From contig DIYI01000001.1 of NCBI GenBank assembly GCA_002428965.1, positions 177,021-241,020 of the forward strand: a stretch of 64,000 bases of DNA. The letters run 5' to 3'. The notes beneath the pieces are model-generated. The model did not search any database. It saw only the letters and a list, made by a program, of their open reading frames with translations, and had not been told where the DNA came from. The position numbers were made by a program, and so were the translations under genes. This document shows, in pieces, positions 42,857-51,324 of this stretch (positions within the stretch are counted from its first letter, which is position 1; the number at the start of each line of letters is the position of its first letter). Origin of the DNA: Jejuia sp. UBA6058. GTDB lineage: Bacteria > Bacteroidota > Bacteroidia > Flavobacteriales > Flavobacteriaceae.

Positions 42857-42916
42857 CAAAAAATAAAGTAGAGTACACTAATATATTATATAACTAAGAT
42901 TTAAATTATTTAAAAC

Positions 42917-44104
42917 ATGGCAAAGGGAACTTTTGATCGTTCAAAACCACACTTAAATATTGGTACTATTGGACACGTAGATCACGGTAAAACAACTTTA
43001 ACAGCTGCTATTACTAAAGTATTAGCTGACGCAGGTTTATCTGAAGCTAAAGATTTCGACCAAATCGATAACGCACCAGAAGAGAAAGAAAGAGGTATTA
43101 CAATTAATACATCTCACGTAGAGTACCAAACTGCTAACCGTCACTATGCACACGTAGATTGTCCAGGTCACGCCGATTATGTTAAGAACATGGTAACGGG
43201 TGCTGCTCAAATGGATGGTGCTATTTTAGTGGTTGCTGCTACAGATGGTCCTATGCCACAAACTCGTGAGCATATCTTATTAGGTCGTCAGGTAGGTATT
43301 CCTCGTATCGTTGTTTTCTTGAACAAAGTTGATATGGTAGATGATGAAGAGCTTTTAGAGCTTGTTGATATGGAAGTTAGAGATTTATTAAACTTCTATG
43401 AGTACGATGGAGATAATGGTCCTGTAATTTCAGGTTCTGCTTTAGGTGCGCTTAACGGTGAGCAAAAGTGGGTTGATACTGTTTTAGAGTTAATGGAAGC
43501 ATGTGATAATTGGATTGAAGAGCCTGTGCGTGATATGGACAAGCCTTTCTTAATGCCAATCGAAGATGTGTTCTCAATTACTGGTCGTGGTACTGTTGCT
43601 ACTGGTAGAATTGAAACTGGTATCGCTAACACTGGAGACCCTGTTGAAATCATCGGTATGGGTGCTGAGAAGTTAACTTCTACAATTACTGGTATCGAGA
43701 TGTTCCGTCAAATATTAGATAGAGGTGAAGCTGGAGATAACGCTGGTATCTTATTAAGAGGTATTGAGAAAACTCAGATCTCAAGAGGTATGGTTATCAC
43801 TAAGCCTGGTTCTGTAACACCACATAAAAAATTCAAAGCTGAGGTTTATATCCTTAAGAAAGAAGAAGGTGGACGTCACACTCCTTTCCATAACAACTAC
43901 CGTCCACAGTTCTACGTTCGTACAACTGACGTAACTGGAAACATTGCGCTTCCAAGTGGAGTTGAAATGGTAATGCCTGGAGATAACTTGACTATCGAAG
44001 TTGAGTTAATTCAGCCGATTGCAATGAACGTAGGTTTACGTTTCGCTATCCGTGAAGGTGGTAGAACAGTTGGTGCTGGTCAGGTAACTGAGATTTTAGA
44101 CTAA
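42917..44104 (+). CDS. tuf: Elongation factor Tu
   Basis: Carries aminoacyl-tRNA to the ribosomal A site as a GTPase. At 395 residues it has the usual length. GTPase boxes: GHVDHGKTT, DCPGH, NKVD; C-terminal domains 2 and 3 follow (GRGTVATGRIETG, PFHNNYRPQFYVRTTDVTG). It follows four tRNA genes, the usual arrangement in this phylum. A hairpin separates it from tRNA-Trp. Confidence 0.98.
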   Translation: MAKGTFDRSKPHLNIGTIGHVDHGKTTLTAAITKVLADAGLSEAKDFDQIDNAPEEKERGITINTSHVEYQTANRHYAHVDCPGHADYVKNMVTGAAQMDGAILVVAATDGPMPQTREHILLGRQVGIPRIVVFLNKVDMVDDEELLELVDMEVRDLLNFYEYDGDNGPVISGSALGALNGEQKWVDTVLELMEACDNWIEEPVRDMDKPFLMPIEDVFSITGRGTVATGRIETGIANTGDPVEIIGMGAEKLTSTITGIEMFRQILDRGEAGDNAGILLRGIEKTQISRGMVITKPGSVTPHKKFKAEVYILKKEEGGRHTPFHNNYRPQFYVRTTDVTGNIALPSGVEMVMPGDNLTIEVELIQPIAMNVGLRFAIREGGRTVGAGQVTEILD

Positions 44105-44126
44105 ACACTAGTTTAATATAATATAG

Positions 44127-44168
44127 ACTCACAAGGTATCACGTTGAAAAGCGCGATGCCTTTTGAGT
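44127..44168 (+). terminator. Hairpin between tuf and tRNA-Trp
   Basis: Long imperfect stem: ACTCA + AAGG + ATC pair with GAT + CCTT + TGAGT. It lacks a long T-run after it, so it may be a partial terminator or processing site rather than a full stop. Confidence 0.5.
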
Positions 44169-44175
44169 TATATTT

Positions 44176-44248
44176 ACGGGTTTAGCTCAGTTGGTAGAGC
44201 ACAGGTCTCCAAAACCTGGTGTCGGGAGTTCGAGCCTCTCAACCCGTG
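44176..44248 (+). tRNA. tRNA-Trp (anticodon CCA)
   Basis: Acceptor ACGGGTT / AACCCGT, anticodon arm CAGGT-CTCCAAA-ACCTG giving CCA, T-loop GTTCGAGCC. Placed between tuf and secE, as common in bacteria. Confidence 0.95.
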
Positions 44249-44316
44249 CAAAGAAAATCGGGTAGTAATACTCAAGAGTTTAAAATAGGATTTCAATCCT
44301 AGAAAAAAGAAATTAA

Positions 44317-44511
44317 ATGGCTGGAATTGTAACATACGTAAAAGAATCGTTTGACGAATTAAAAAATAATGTTTCATGGCCTACGTGGGCAGAAGCACAA
44401 AGTTTAACTGTTTTAGTAGCTGTGTTTTCAATTATATTCTCTTTAGCAATTTGGGGAGTAGATACGGTTTTCAGCAAGGTGATAACAGCTTACTTTGATT
44501 TAATTAAATAA
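44317..44511 (+). CDS. secE: Preprotein translocase subunit SecE
   Basis: A 64-residue single-helix SecE: ESFDELKNNVSWPTWAEAQS is the conserved cytoplasmic helix, followed by a membrane helix (LTVLVAVFSIIFSLAIWGV). Stabilises SecY in the Sec translocon. It sits 10 bases before nusG, the standard gene order. Confidence 0.95.
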   Translation: MAGIVTYVKESFDELKNNVSWPTWAEAQSLTVLVAVFSIIFSLAIWGVDTVFSKVITAYFDLIK

Positions 44512-44521
44512 GAAGTTTTTT

Positions 44522-45076
44522 ATGTCTGAAGTAAGCGAAAAAAAGTGGTACGTTGTTAGGGCTGTAAGTGGTCAGGAAAACAAAATCAAAACCTATATTG
44601 AGAATGAAATTGCTCGTTTAGGAATGCAAGATTATGTTGATCAAGTATTAGTACCTACTGAAAAGGTGATCCAAATTCGTAACGGAAAGAAAATCCAAAA
44701 GGAAAAAGTGTTTTTCCCTGGATATATCATGATTCAAGCGAATTTAACCGGAGAGGTGCCACATATTATAAAAGGGATAACAAATGTTATCGGGTTTTTA
44801 GGAGAAACCAAAGGTGGGGATCCTGTACCTTTAAGACAATCTGAAGTAAACAGAATGTTAGGTAAAGTAGATGAGTTAGCTGTTGATGAAAATGTACATG
44901 TGGCTATTCCATTTACTAAGGGTGAAACCGTTAAAGTTATTGATGGACCATTTAACGGATTTGATGGTACTATCGAAAACATTAATGAAGAAAAGCGTAA
45001 GCTTGAAGTAATGGTGAAGATTTTCGGAAGAAAAACACCATTAGAGTTAAGCTACATGCAAGTAGAGAAAATTTAA
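44522..45076 (+). CDS. nusG: Transcription termination/antitermination protein NusG
   Basis: A 184-residue protein: NGN domain (KWYVVRAVSGQENKIKTYIE to FPGYIMIQ) and KOW domain (FTKGETVKVIDGPFNGFDGT). Links RNA polymerase elongation with Rho or the ribosome. First gene of the secE-nusG pair, ahead of rplK. Confidence 0.96.
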   Translation: MSEVSEKKWYVVRAVSGQENKIKTYIENEIARLGMQDYVDQVLVPTEKVIQIRNGKKIQKEKVFFPGYIMIQANLTGEVPHIIKGITNVIGFLGETKGGDPVPLRQSEVNRMLGKVDELAVDENVHVAIPFTKGETVKVIDGPFNGFDGTIENINEEKRKLEVMVKIFGRKTPLELSYMQVEKI

Positions 45077-45148
45077 TAATTGTTACATAGACCGATAAGT
45101 TTTAGAGCTTCCAAAACTAAATCTTATCACATTTAAATTTTATTAAAA

Positions 45149-45586
45149 ATGGCAAAAGAGTTAGGTAAAGTAGTTAAGCTACAAGTTAGGGGAGGTGCTG
45201 CGAATCCATCGCCACCGGTTGGACCCGCTCTAGGTGCTGCTGGTGTAAACATTATGGAGTTCTGTAAGCAATTTAATGCTAGAACTCAAGATAAACAAGG
45301 TAAAGTATTACCAGTTGTTATCTCTGTTTACAAGGATAAGTCTTTCGATTTCGTAATCAAGACGCCACCAGCTGCAGTACAATTATTAGAAGCGGCCAAG
45401 GTGAAGAAAGGTTCAGGCGAACCAAACCGTAAAAAAGTAGCTAAAGTGTCTTGGGATCAAATTAAAACCATTGCAGAAGACAAAATGCAAGATTTAAATG
45501 CATTTACTGTTGAATCTGCTATGAAAATGGTTGCTGGTACCGCAAGATCAATGGGAATCACTGTAACAGGGCAATTCCCTTCTTAA
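45149..45586 (+). CDS. rplK: 50S ribosomal protein uL11
   Basis: A 145-residue protein with the uL11 signature KLQVRGGAANPSPPVGPALG and C-terminal rRNA-binding region (AKVSWDQIKTIAEDKMQDLN). Part of the GTPase-associated centre. The leader before it has only AT-rich sequence and no Shine-Dalgarno. Confidence 0.97.
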   Translation: MAKELGKVVKLQVRGGAANPSPPVGPALGAAGVNIMEFCKQFNARTQDKQGKVLPVVISVYKDKSFDFVIKTPPAAVQLLEAAKVKKGSGEPNRKKVAKVSWDQIKTIAEDKMQDLNAFTVESAMKMVAGTARSMGITVTGQFPS

Positions 45587-45606
45587 TCTATTAAAGACAT
45601 TAGAAA

Positions 45607-46296
45607 ATGGCAAGATTAACAAGAAAGCAAAAAGAGGCTTTAGCGAAAATTGAAAAAGGGAAGTTGTATTCTCTTGATGAAGCGTCTTCATTAGTTAAAG
45701 AAATTACCAATGCTAAGTTTGATGCATCTGTTGATATAGCAGTGCGTTTAGGAGTTGATCCTAGAAAAGCAAACCAAATGGTAAGAGGCGTTGTATCTCT
45801 TCCGTACGGTACTGGTAAAGACAAGAAAGTATTAGCGCTAGTTACTCCAGATAAAGAAGCTGAAGCTAAAGAAGCTGGTGCAGATTATGTTGGTTTAGAT
45901 GAATACCTTAATAAAATTAAAGGTGGATGGACCGATGTGGATGTAATTATAACCATGCCAAGTGTAATGGGTAAACTAGGACCTTTAGGACGAATTCTTG
46001 GTCCTCGTGGTTTAATGCCAAACCCAAAGACTGGTACTGTAACTATGGATGTTGCAAAAGCAGTTACAGAAGTAAAAGCTGGTAAAATCGACTTTAAAGT
46101 TGATAAAACAGGTATTGTTCACGCTGCTATTGGAAAAGCATCATTTAGTGCTGATAAAATTGCTGGTAACGCAAATGAATTAATTCAAACATTAATTAAG
46201 TTAAAACCAACTACAGCAAAAGGTACATACGTGAAGAGCATTTTTATGTCTTCAACTATGAGCCCAAGTGTTGCTGTAGATCCAAAGGTTGGTTAA
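45607..46296 (+). CDS. rplA: 50S ribosomal protein uL1
   Basis: A 229-residue protein; LGRILGPRGLMPNPKTGTVT is the uL1 signature. Binds 23S rRNA at the L1 stalk and in many bacteria represses its own operon. It follows rplK by 20 bases. Confidence 0.97.
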   Translation: MARLTRKQKEALAKIEKGKLYSLDEASSLVKEITNAKFDASVDIAVRLGVDPRKANQMVRGVVSLPYGTGKDKKVLALVTPDKEAEAKEAGADYVGLDEYLNKIKGGWTDVDVIITMPSVMGKLGPLGRILGPRGLMPNPKTGTVTMDVAKAVTEVKAGKIDFKVDKTGIVHAAIGKASFSADKIAGNANELIQTLIKLKPTTAKGTYVKSIFMSSTMSPSVAVDPKVG

Positions 46297-46316
46297 TTAG
46301 TTAAATTACTTTTATT

Positions 46317-46838
46317 ATGACAAGAGAAGAAAAATCACAAGTAATTCAAGACTTAACTGCACAATTAGCCGATAATGCAAATATCTATTTAACAGATATT
46401 TCTGGATTAAATGCAGGAACTACATCAGATTTACGTCGTGCTTGTTTTAAGGCTAACGTGAGTATGGCGGTAGTTAAGAATACATTACTTGAAAAAGCAA
46501 TGGAAGCTTCAGATAAAGAATTTGGGGAACTTCCAACAGTTTTGAAAGGTAATACATCTATCATGTTCGCTGAAGCTGGTAATGCACCGGCCAAAGTAAT
46601 CAAAGCTTTTAGAAAGAAATCAGAAAAACCTTTATTGAAAGGAGCTTTTATTGAGGAAGCGGTTTACATTGGTGACGAACAATTAGATGCGTTGGTAGAC
46701 ATTAAGTCTAAAGATGAGTTGATCGGAGAAATCGTAGGATTACTTCAATCTCCAGCTAAAAATGTTATTTCTGCGCTTAAATCAGGTGGAGGTACATTAG
46801 CAGGTATCATTAAAACATTATCCGAGAAAGAAGGATAA
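46317..46838 (+). CDS. rplJ: 50S ribosomal protein uL10
   Basis: A 173-residue protein with the N-terminal rRNA-binding domain (DLTAQLADNANIYLTDISGL) and C-terminal helix that carries the L7/L12 dimers. Base of the ribosomal stalk. It follows rplA by 20 bases. Confidence 0.96.
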   Translation: MTREEKSQVIQDLTAQLADNANIYLTDISGLNAGTTSDLRRACFKANVSMAVVKNTLLEKAMEASDKEFGELPTVLKGNTSIMFAEAGNAPAKVIKAFRKKSEKPLLKGAFIEEAVYIGDEQLDALVDIKSKDELIGEIVGLLQSPAKNVISALKSGGGTLAGIIKTLSEKEG

Positions 46839-46902
46839 ATAAATAAGTACGCACTTTTTACAATTATAAATTATTACAAAACATTTTTAAAACGATAGAA
46901 AA

Positions 46903-47283
46903 ATGGCAGATTTAAAAGATTTCGCAGAACAATTAGTTAACTTAACTGTAAAAGAAGTTAATGAGTTAGCTACTATATTAAAAGATGAGTATGGTATCGA
47001 GCCTGCTGCTGCAGCTGTAGCTGTTGCTGCTGGTGGAGGTGCTGCTGGTGGTGGTGAAGCTGCTGAAGAAAAATCAGAATTCGACGTAATTTTGAAAGCT
47101 CCAGGAGGTTCTAAATTAGCAGTTGTAAAATTAGTTAAGGAATTAACTGGTCTTGGCTTAAAAGAAGCTAAAGGTTTAGTTGATGACGCGCCATCTGCAA
47201 TTAAAGAAGGTGTAGCTAAAGATGAGGCTGAAGCTTTAAAAGCGTCTTTAGAAGAAGCTGGAGCTGAGGTTGAGCTTAAGTAA
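46903..47283 (+). CDS. rplL: 50S ribosomal protein bL12 (L7/L12)
   Basis: A 126-residue acidic protein: N-terminal dimerisation region, an Ala/Gly-rich hinge (residues about 36-53), and C-terminal domain (EFDVILKAPGGSKLAVVKLV to GLGLKEAKGLVDDAP). Recruits translation GTPases. Followed by a long gap with a hairpin before rpoB. Confidence 0.97.
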   Translation: MADLKDFAEQLVNLTVKEVNELATILKDEYGIEPAAAAVAVAAGGGAAGGGEAAEEKSEFDVILKAPGGSKLAVVKLVKELTGLGLKEAKGLVDDAPSAIKEGVAKDEAEALKASLEEAGAEVELK

Positions 47284-47310
47284 GCTTAATTACTCAACAA
47301 TACAAAGGTT

Positions 47311-47344
47311 TAGGTCTGTTACGCAGAGGGCGTAATTAGACCTA
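47311..47344 (+). promoter_or_regulatory. Stable hairpin in the rplL-rpoB spacer
   Basis: TAGGTCT + TTACGC pair with GCGTAA + AGACCTA around loop AGAGG, with a one-base internal mismatch. No T-run follows. In other bacteria this spacer holds an attenuator and an RNase III site; a similar role is inferred. Confidence 0.55.
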
Positions 47345-47476
47345 GACCATTTTGCGTATATAAATATAGGCGTAAATAAATTGCAAAAACAGCCTTTTAA
47401 GTAGGTGAAAAATTAGGCTGCAATATTAGTGTTTAAAAGCACTATCATCATATTTTTTTAATCAAAATTCCGTCCA

Positions 47477-50400
47477 TTGATGTTGTCAACACAAGCTGAA
47501 AGATTAAATTTCTCCTCTATTGTAAATAGAACGGAATATCCAGATTTCTTGGATATCCAGATCAAGTCCTTTCAGGACTTTTTCCAACTTGAAACTAAAT
47601 CTGAAGAGAGAGGTGATGAAGGGTTATACAATACCTTCATGGAAAACTTCCCAATTACAGATTCTCGTAATCAATTCGTTTTAGAATTTTTAGATTACTT
47701 CATCGACCCACCACGTTATGCTATTGAAGAGTGTATAGAAAGAGGGTTAACTTACTCTGTGCCTTTGAAAGCACGATTAAAATTATATTGTACCGATCCT
47801 GAGCATGAAGATTTTGAAACTATCGTTCAAGATGTTTATTTAGGAACAATTCCTTATATGACACCAAGTGGTACCTTCGTTATCAATGGTGCAGAGCGTG
47901 TTGTAGTATCTCAATTACACCGTTCGCCAGGGGTTTTCTTTGGTCAGTCTTTCCATGCTAATGGGACAAAATTATATTCAGCAAGGGTAATTCCATTCAA
48001 GGGATCTTGGATTGAATTCGCAACTGATATCAATCAGGTAATGTATGCCTACATTGATAGAAAGAAAAAGTTACCTGTAACTACCTTATTCCGTGCGATT
48101 GGTTTCGAGCGTGATAAGGATATTTTAGAGATTTTCGATTTAGCAGAAGAGGCTAAAGTTTCTAAAACAGGTTTAAAGAAATATTTAGGACGAAAATTAG
48201 CAGCACGTGTATTAAACACATGGCATGAGGATTTTGTTGATGAAGATACAGGTGAAGTAGTATCTATCGAGCGTAACGAGATTGTGCTTGATCGTGATAC
48301 TATTTTAGATAAAGAGAATATTGAAGAAATTCTTGAGGCTGGTGTAAAAACGATCTTATTACATAAAGAAGATCAGGATAAAGGTGATTATGCCATTATT
48401 CATAACACACTTCAAAAAGATCCAACAAACTCTGAAAAAGAAGCTGTTGAACATATCTATAGACAATTACGTAATGCTGAACCGCCAGATGAGGAGACTG
48501 CACGTGGTATCATAGATAAATTATTCTTCTCAGACCAACGTTACTCTTTAGGTGAGGTAGGCCGTTATAGAATGAACAAAAAATTAGGTCTTGATATTGG
48601 AATGGATAAGCAAGTGCTTACTAAAGAAGATATCATTACTATTATAAAATATTTAATTGAGCTAATAAACTCTAAGGCAGAGATTGATGATATCGATCAC
48701 TTATCAAACCGTCGTGTACGTACAGTGGGTGAGCAGTTGTCGTCTCAATTTGGTGTTGGTTTAGCGCGTATGGCACGTACCATTCGTGAGCGTATGAATG
48801 TTCGTGATAATGAGGTCTTTACGCCGATTGATTTGATTAATGCGAAGACATTATCTTCGGTGATCAACTCATTCTTCGGTACAAACCAGTTATCTCAGTT
48901 TATGGATCAAACGAATCCATTAGCGGAGATTACACATAAGCGTCGTTTATCTGCCTTAGGTCCAGGAGGTCTTTCAAGAGAAAGAGCTGGTTTTGAGGTT
49001 CGTGACGTTCATTATACGCATTATGGTCGTCTATGTCCGATCGAAACACCTGAAGGTCCTAACATTGGTTTAATTTCTTCATTATCGGTTTACGCTAAAG
49101 TAAACTCAATGGGATTCATTGAAACACCATATAGAAAAGTTACTGATGGTGTAGTTGATATTAAAAATGCACCAACGTATTTAAGTGCAGAGGAAGAAGA
49201 AGAGAAATTAATCGCTCAGGCAACTGTTGAAGTTGATGAAGAGGGTAAAATTCTTCATGATAAGGTAATTGCTCGTATGGAAGGTGACTTCCCAGTGATT
49301 GAGCCAACCTCTATTCATTATACTGATGTTGCACCAAACCAAATTTCTTCAATTTCTGCATCTTTAATTCCTTTCTTGGAGCATGATGATGCAAACCGTG
49401 CATTGATGGGATCGAACATGATGCGTCAAGCGGTACCATTATTAAGAGTCGATGCACCGATTGTTGGAACAGGCTTAGAGCGTCAAGTAGCATCAGATTC
49501 TAGAGTATTGGTTAATGCTGAGGGAAGCGGAGAAGTACTTTACGTTGATGCAAACGAAATTAAGATTAGATACGATCGTACTGAGGATGAAGCTAAAGTA
49601 AGTTTTGATTCTGATATTAAAACCTATCAATTAGTGAAATTCAGAAAAACAAACCAAGGTACTTCCATTAACTTAAAGCCTATTGTTAAAAAGGGTGATA
49701 AAGTTGCTAAGGGTCAAGTACTTTGTGAAGGTTATGCAACACAACAAGGGGAGTTGGCACTAGGTAGAAATATGAAAGTGGCCTTCATGCCTTGGAAGGG
49801 ATATAACTTTGAGGATGCGATTGTAATTTCGGAAAAAGTAGTTCGTGAAGATATTTTCACTTCTATCCATATTGATGAGTATTCTTTAGAAGTTAGAGAT
49901 ACAAAACTAGGTAACGAGGAGTTAACCAACGATATACCAAACGTTTCTGAAGAGGCCACAAAAGACTTGGATGAGCATGGTATGATTCGTATTGGTGCGG
50001 AAGTTAAACCTGGTGATATCTTAATTGGTAAGATTACACCAAAAGGTGAATCTGATCCTACTCCAGAAGAGAAGTTATTACGTGCTATTTTTGGTGATAA
50101 AGCCGGAGATGTTAAAGATGCATCTTTAAAAGCGTCACCTTCTTTAAATGGTGTTGTAATTGATAAGAAGTTATTTGCGAGAGCGGTAAAAGATAAGCGC
50201 AAAAGAGCGCAAGATAAAGATGATATCTTGGCTCTTGAAGCACAATACGATAGAAAGTTTGATGAACTTAAAGAGGTTTTAGTTGAAAAGCTTTTCGCTA
50301 TTGTTAACGGAAAAACTGCTCAAGGTATATTTAATGATTTAGGTGAAGAAGTATTACCAAAAGGTAAAAAGTTCACTTTAAAAATGTTAAATGCGGTTGA

Positions 50401-51292
50401 CGATTATGCACATTTAGTGTCTGGTAAATGGACAACGGATGAGCATACGAATAAGTTAGTTGCAGATTTAATTCACAACTATAAAATTAAAGAGAACGAT
50501 TTACAAGGATCGTTACGTCGTGAGAAGTTTACCATTTCTGTGGGGGATGAATTACCAGCAGGTATTATCAAACTAGCTAAAGTTTACATTGCTAAAAAAC
50601 GTAAACTAAAAGTTGGTGATAAGATGGCGGGACGTCACGGTAACAAAGGTATCGTAGCGCGTATTGTTCGTCAAGAAGATATGCCGTTCCTAGAAGACGG
50701 AACTCCAGTGGATATCGTATTAAATCCACTTGGTGTACCATCTCGTATGAACATCGGGCAGATATATGAAACTGTATTAGGATGGGCAGGTCAAAAATTA
50801 GGTCGCAAATATGCTACTCCAATTTTTGATGGTGCTACAATTGATCAAATCAATGGATTTACAGATGAAGCTGGAATCCCAAGATACGGTCATACTTATT
50901 TATATGACGGTGGAACAGGAGACCGTTTCGATCAACCGGCTACCGTTGGTGTTATCTACATGCTGAAATTAGGTCACATGGTAGATGATAAAATGCACGC
51001 ACGTTCCATTGGTCCTTACTCATTAATTACGCAACAACCACTAGGTGGTAAAGCACAGTTCGGTGGTCAGCGTTTTGGTGAGATGGAAGTTTGGGCTCTT
51101 GAGGCTTATGGCGCATCAAGTACCCTACGTGAGATCTTAACTGTAAAATCTGATGATGTAATTGGTAGAGCCAAAACTTACGAAAGTATAGTTAAGGGTG
51201 AGCCAATGCCAGATCCTGGTTTACCAGAATCTTTCAACGTATTAATGCACGAATTGAAAGGTTTAGGATTAGACATCAGATTAGAGGAGTAG
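47477..51292 (+). CDS. rpoB: RNA polymerase subunit beta
   Basis: A 1,271-residue protein of normal length for the phylum. Recognised segments: FGTNQLSQFMDQTNPLAEIT and HKRRLSALGPGGLSRERAGF (rifampicin-binding region), VHYTHYGRLCPIETPEGPNI, KVGDKMAGRHGNKG, and GGKAQFGGQRFGEMEVWALE at the end. With RpoC it forms the catalytic core. Start at 47477 leaves 193 bases after rplL. In the stretches read it shows ordinary wild-type residues. Confidence 0.98.
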   Translation: MMLSTQAERLNFSSIVNRTEYPDFLDIQIKSFQDFFQLETKSEERGDEGLYNTFMENFPITDSRNQFVLEFLDYFIDPPRYAIEECIERGLTYSVPLKARLKLYCTDPEHEDFETIVQDVYLGTIPYMTPSGTFVINGAERVVVSQLHRSPGVFFGQSFHANGTKLYSARVIPFKGSWIEFATDINQVMYAYIDRKKKLPVTTLFRAIGFERDKDILEIFDLAEEAKVSKTGLKKYLGRKLAARVLNTWHEDFVDEDTGEVVSIERNEIVLDRDTILDKENIEEILEAGVKTILLHKEDQDKGDYAIIHNTLQKDPTNSEKEAVEHIYRQLRNAEPPDEETARGIIDKLFFSDQRYSLGEVGRYRMNKKLGLDIGMDKQVLTKEDIITIIKYLIELINSKAEIDDIDHLSNRRVRTVGEQLSSQFGVGLARMARTIRERMNVRDNEVFTPIDLINAKTLSSVINSFFGTNQLSQFMDQTNPLAEITHKRRLSALGPGGLSRERAGFEVRDVHYTHYGRLCPIETPEGPNIGLISSLSVYAKVNSMGFIETPYRKVTDGVVDIKNAPTYLSAEEEEEKLIAQATVEVDEEGKILHDKVIARMEGDFPVIEPTSIHYTDVAPNQISSISASLIPFLEHDDANRALMGSNMMRQAVPLLRVDAPIVGTGLERQVASDSRVLVNAEGSGEVLYVDANEIKIRYDRTEDEAKVSFDSDIKTYQLVKFRKTNQGTSINLKPIVKKGDKVAKGQVLCEGYATQQGELALGRNMKVAFMPWKGYNFEDAIVISEKVVREDIFTSIHIDEYSLEVRDTKLGNEELTNDIPNVSEEATKDLDEHGMIRIGAEVKPGDILIGKITPKGESDPTPEEKLLRAIFGDKAGDVKDASLKASPSLNGVVIDKKLFARAVKDKRKRAQDKDDILALEAQYDRKFDELKEVLVEKLFAIVNGKTAQGIFNDLGEEVLPKGKKFTLKMLNAVDDYAHLVSGKWTTDEHTNKLVADLIHNYKIKENDLQGSLRREKFTISVGDELPAGIIKLAKVYIAKKRKLKVGDKMAGRHGNKGIVARIVRQEDMPFLEDGTPVDIVLNPLGVPSRMNIGQIYETVLGWAGQKLGRKYATPIFDGATIDQINGFTDEAGIPRYGHTYLYDGGTGDRFDQPATVGVIYMLKLGHMVDDKMHARSIGPYSLITQQPLGGKAQFGGQRFGEMEVWALEAYGASSTLREILTVKSDDVIGRAKTYESIVKGEPMPDPGLPESFNVLMHELKGLGLDIRLEE

Positions 51293-51324
51293 TTAATTAA
51301 TTAAATTCATTTCAACCATATATT

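Noticed and set aside
42570..42878. Minus-strand frame with GFEPVASSLPRKRSTPELR-like sequence
   Set aside because: It is the reverse complement of the tRNA-Gly and tRNA-Thr genes; this is a well-known false protein seen wherever tRNAs are translated backwards.
44174..44377. Minus-strand frame ending GSNSRHQVLETCALPTELNP
   Set aside because: Same artefact, made by tRNA-Trp read on the opposite strand.
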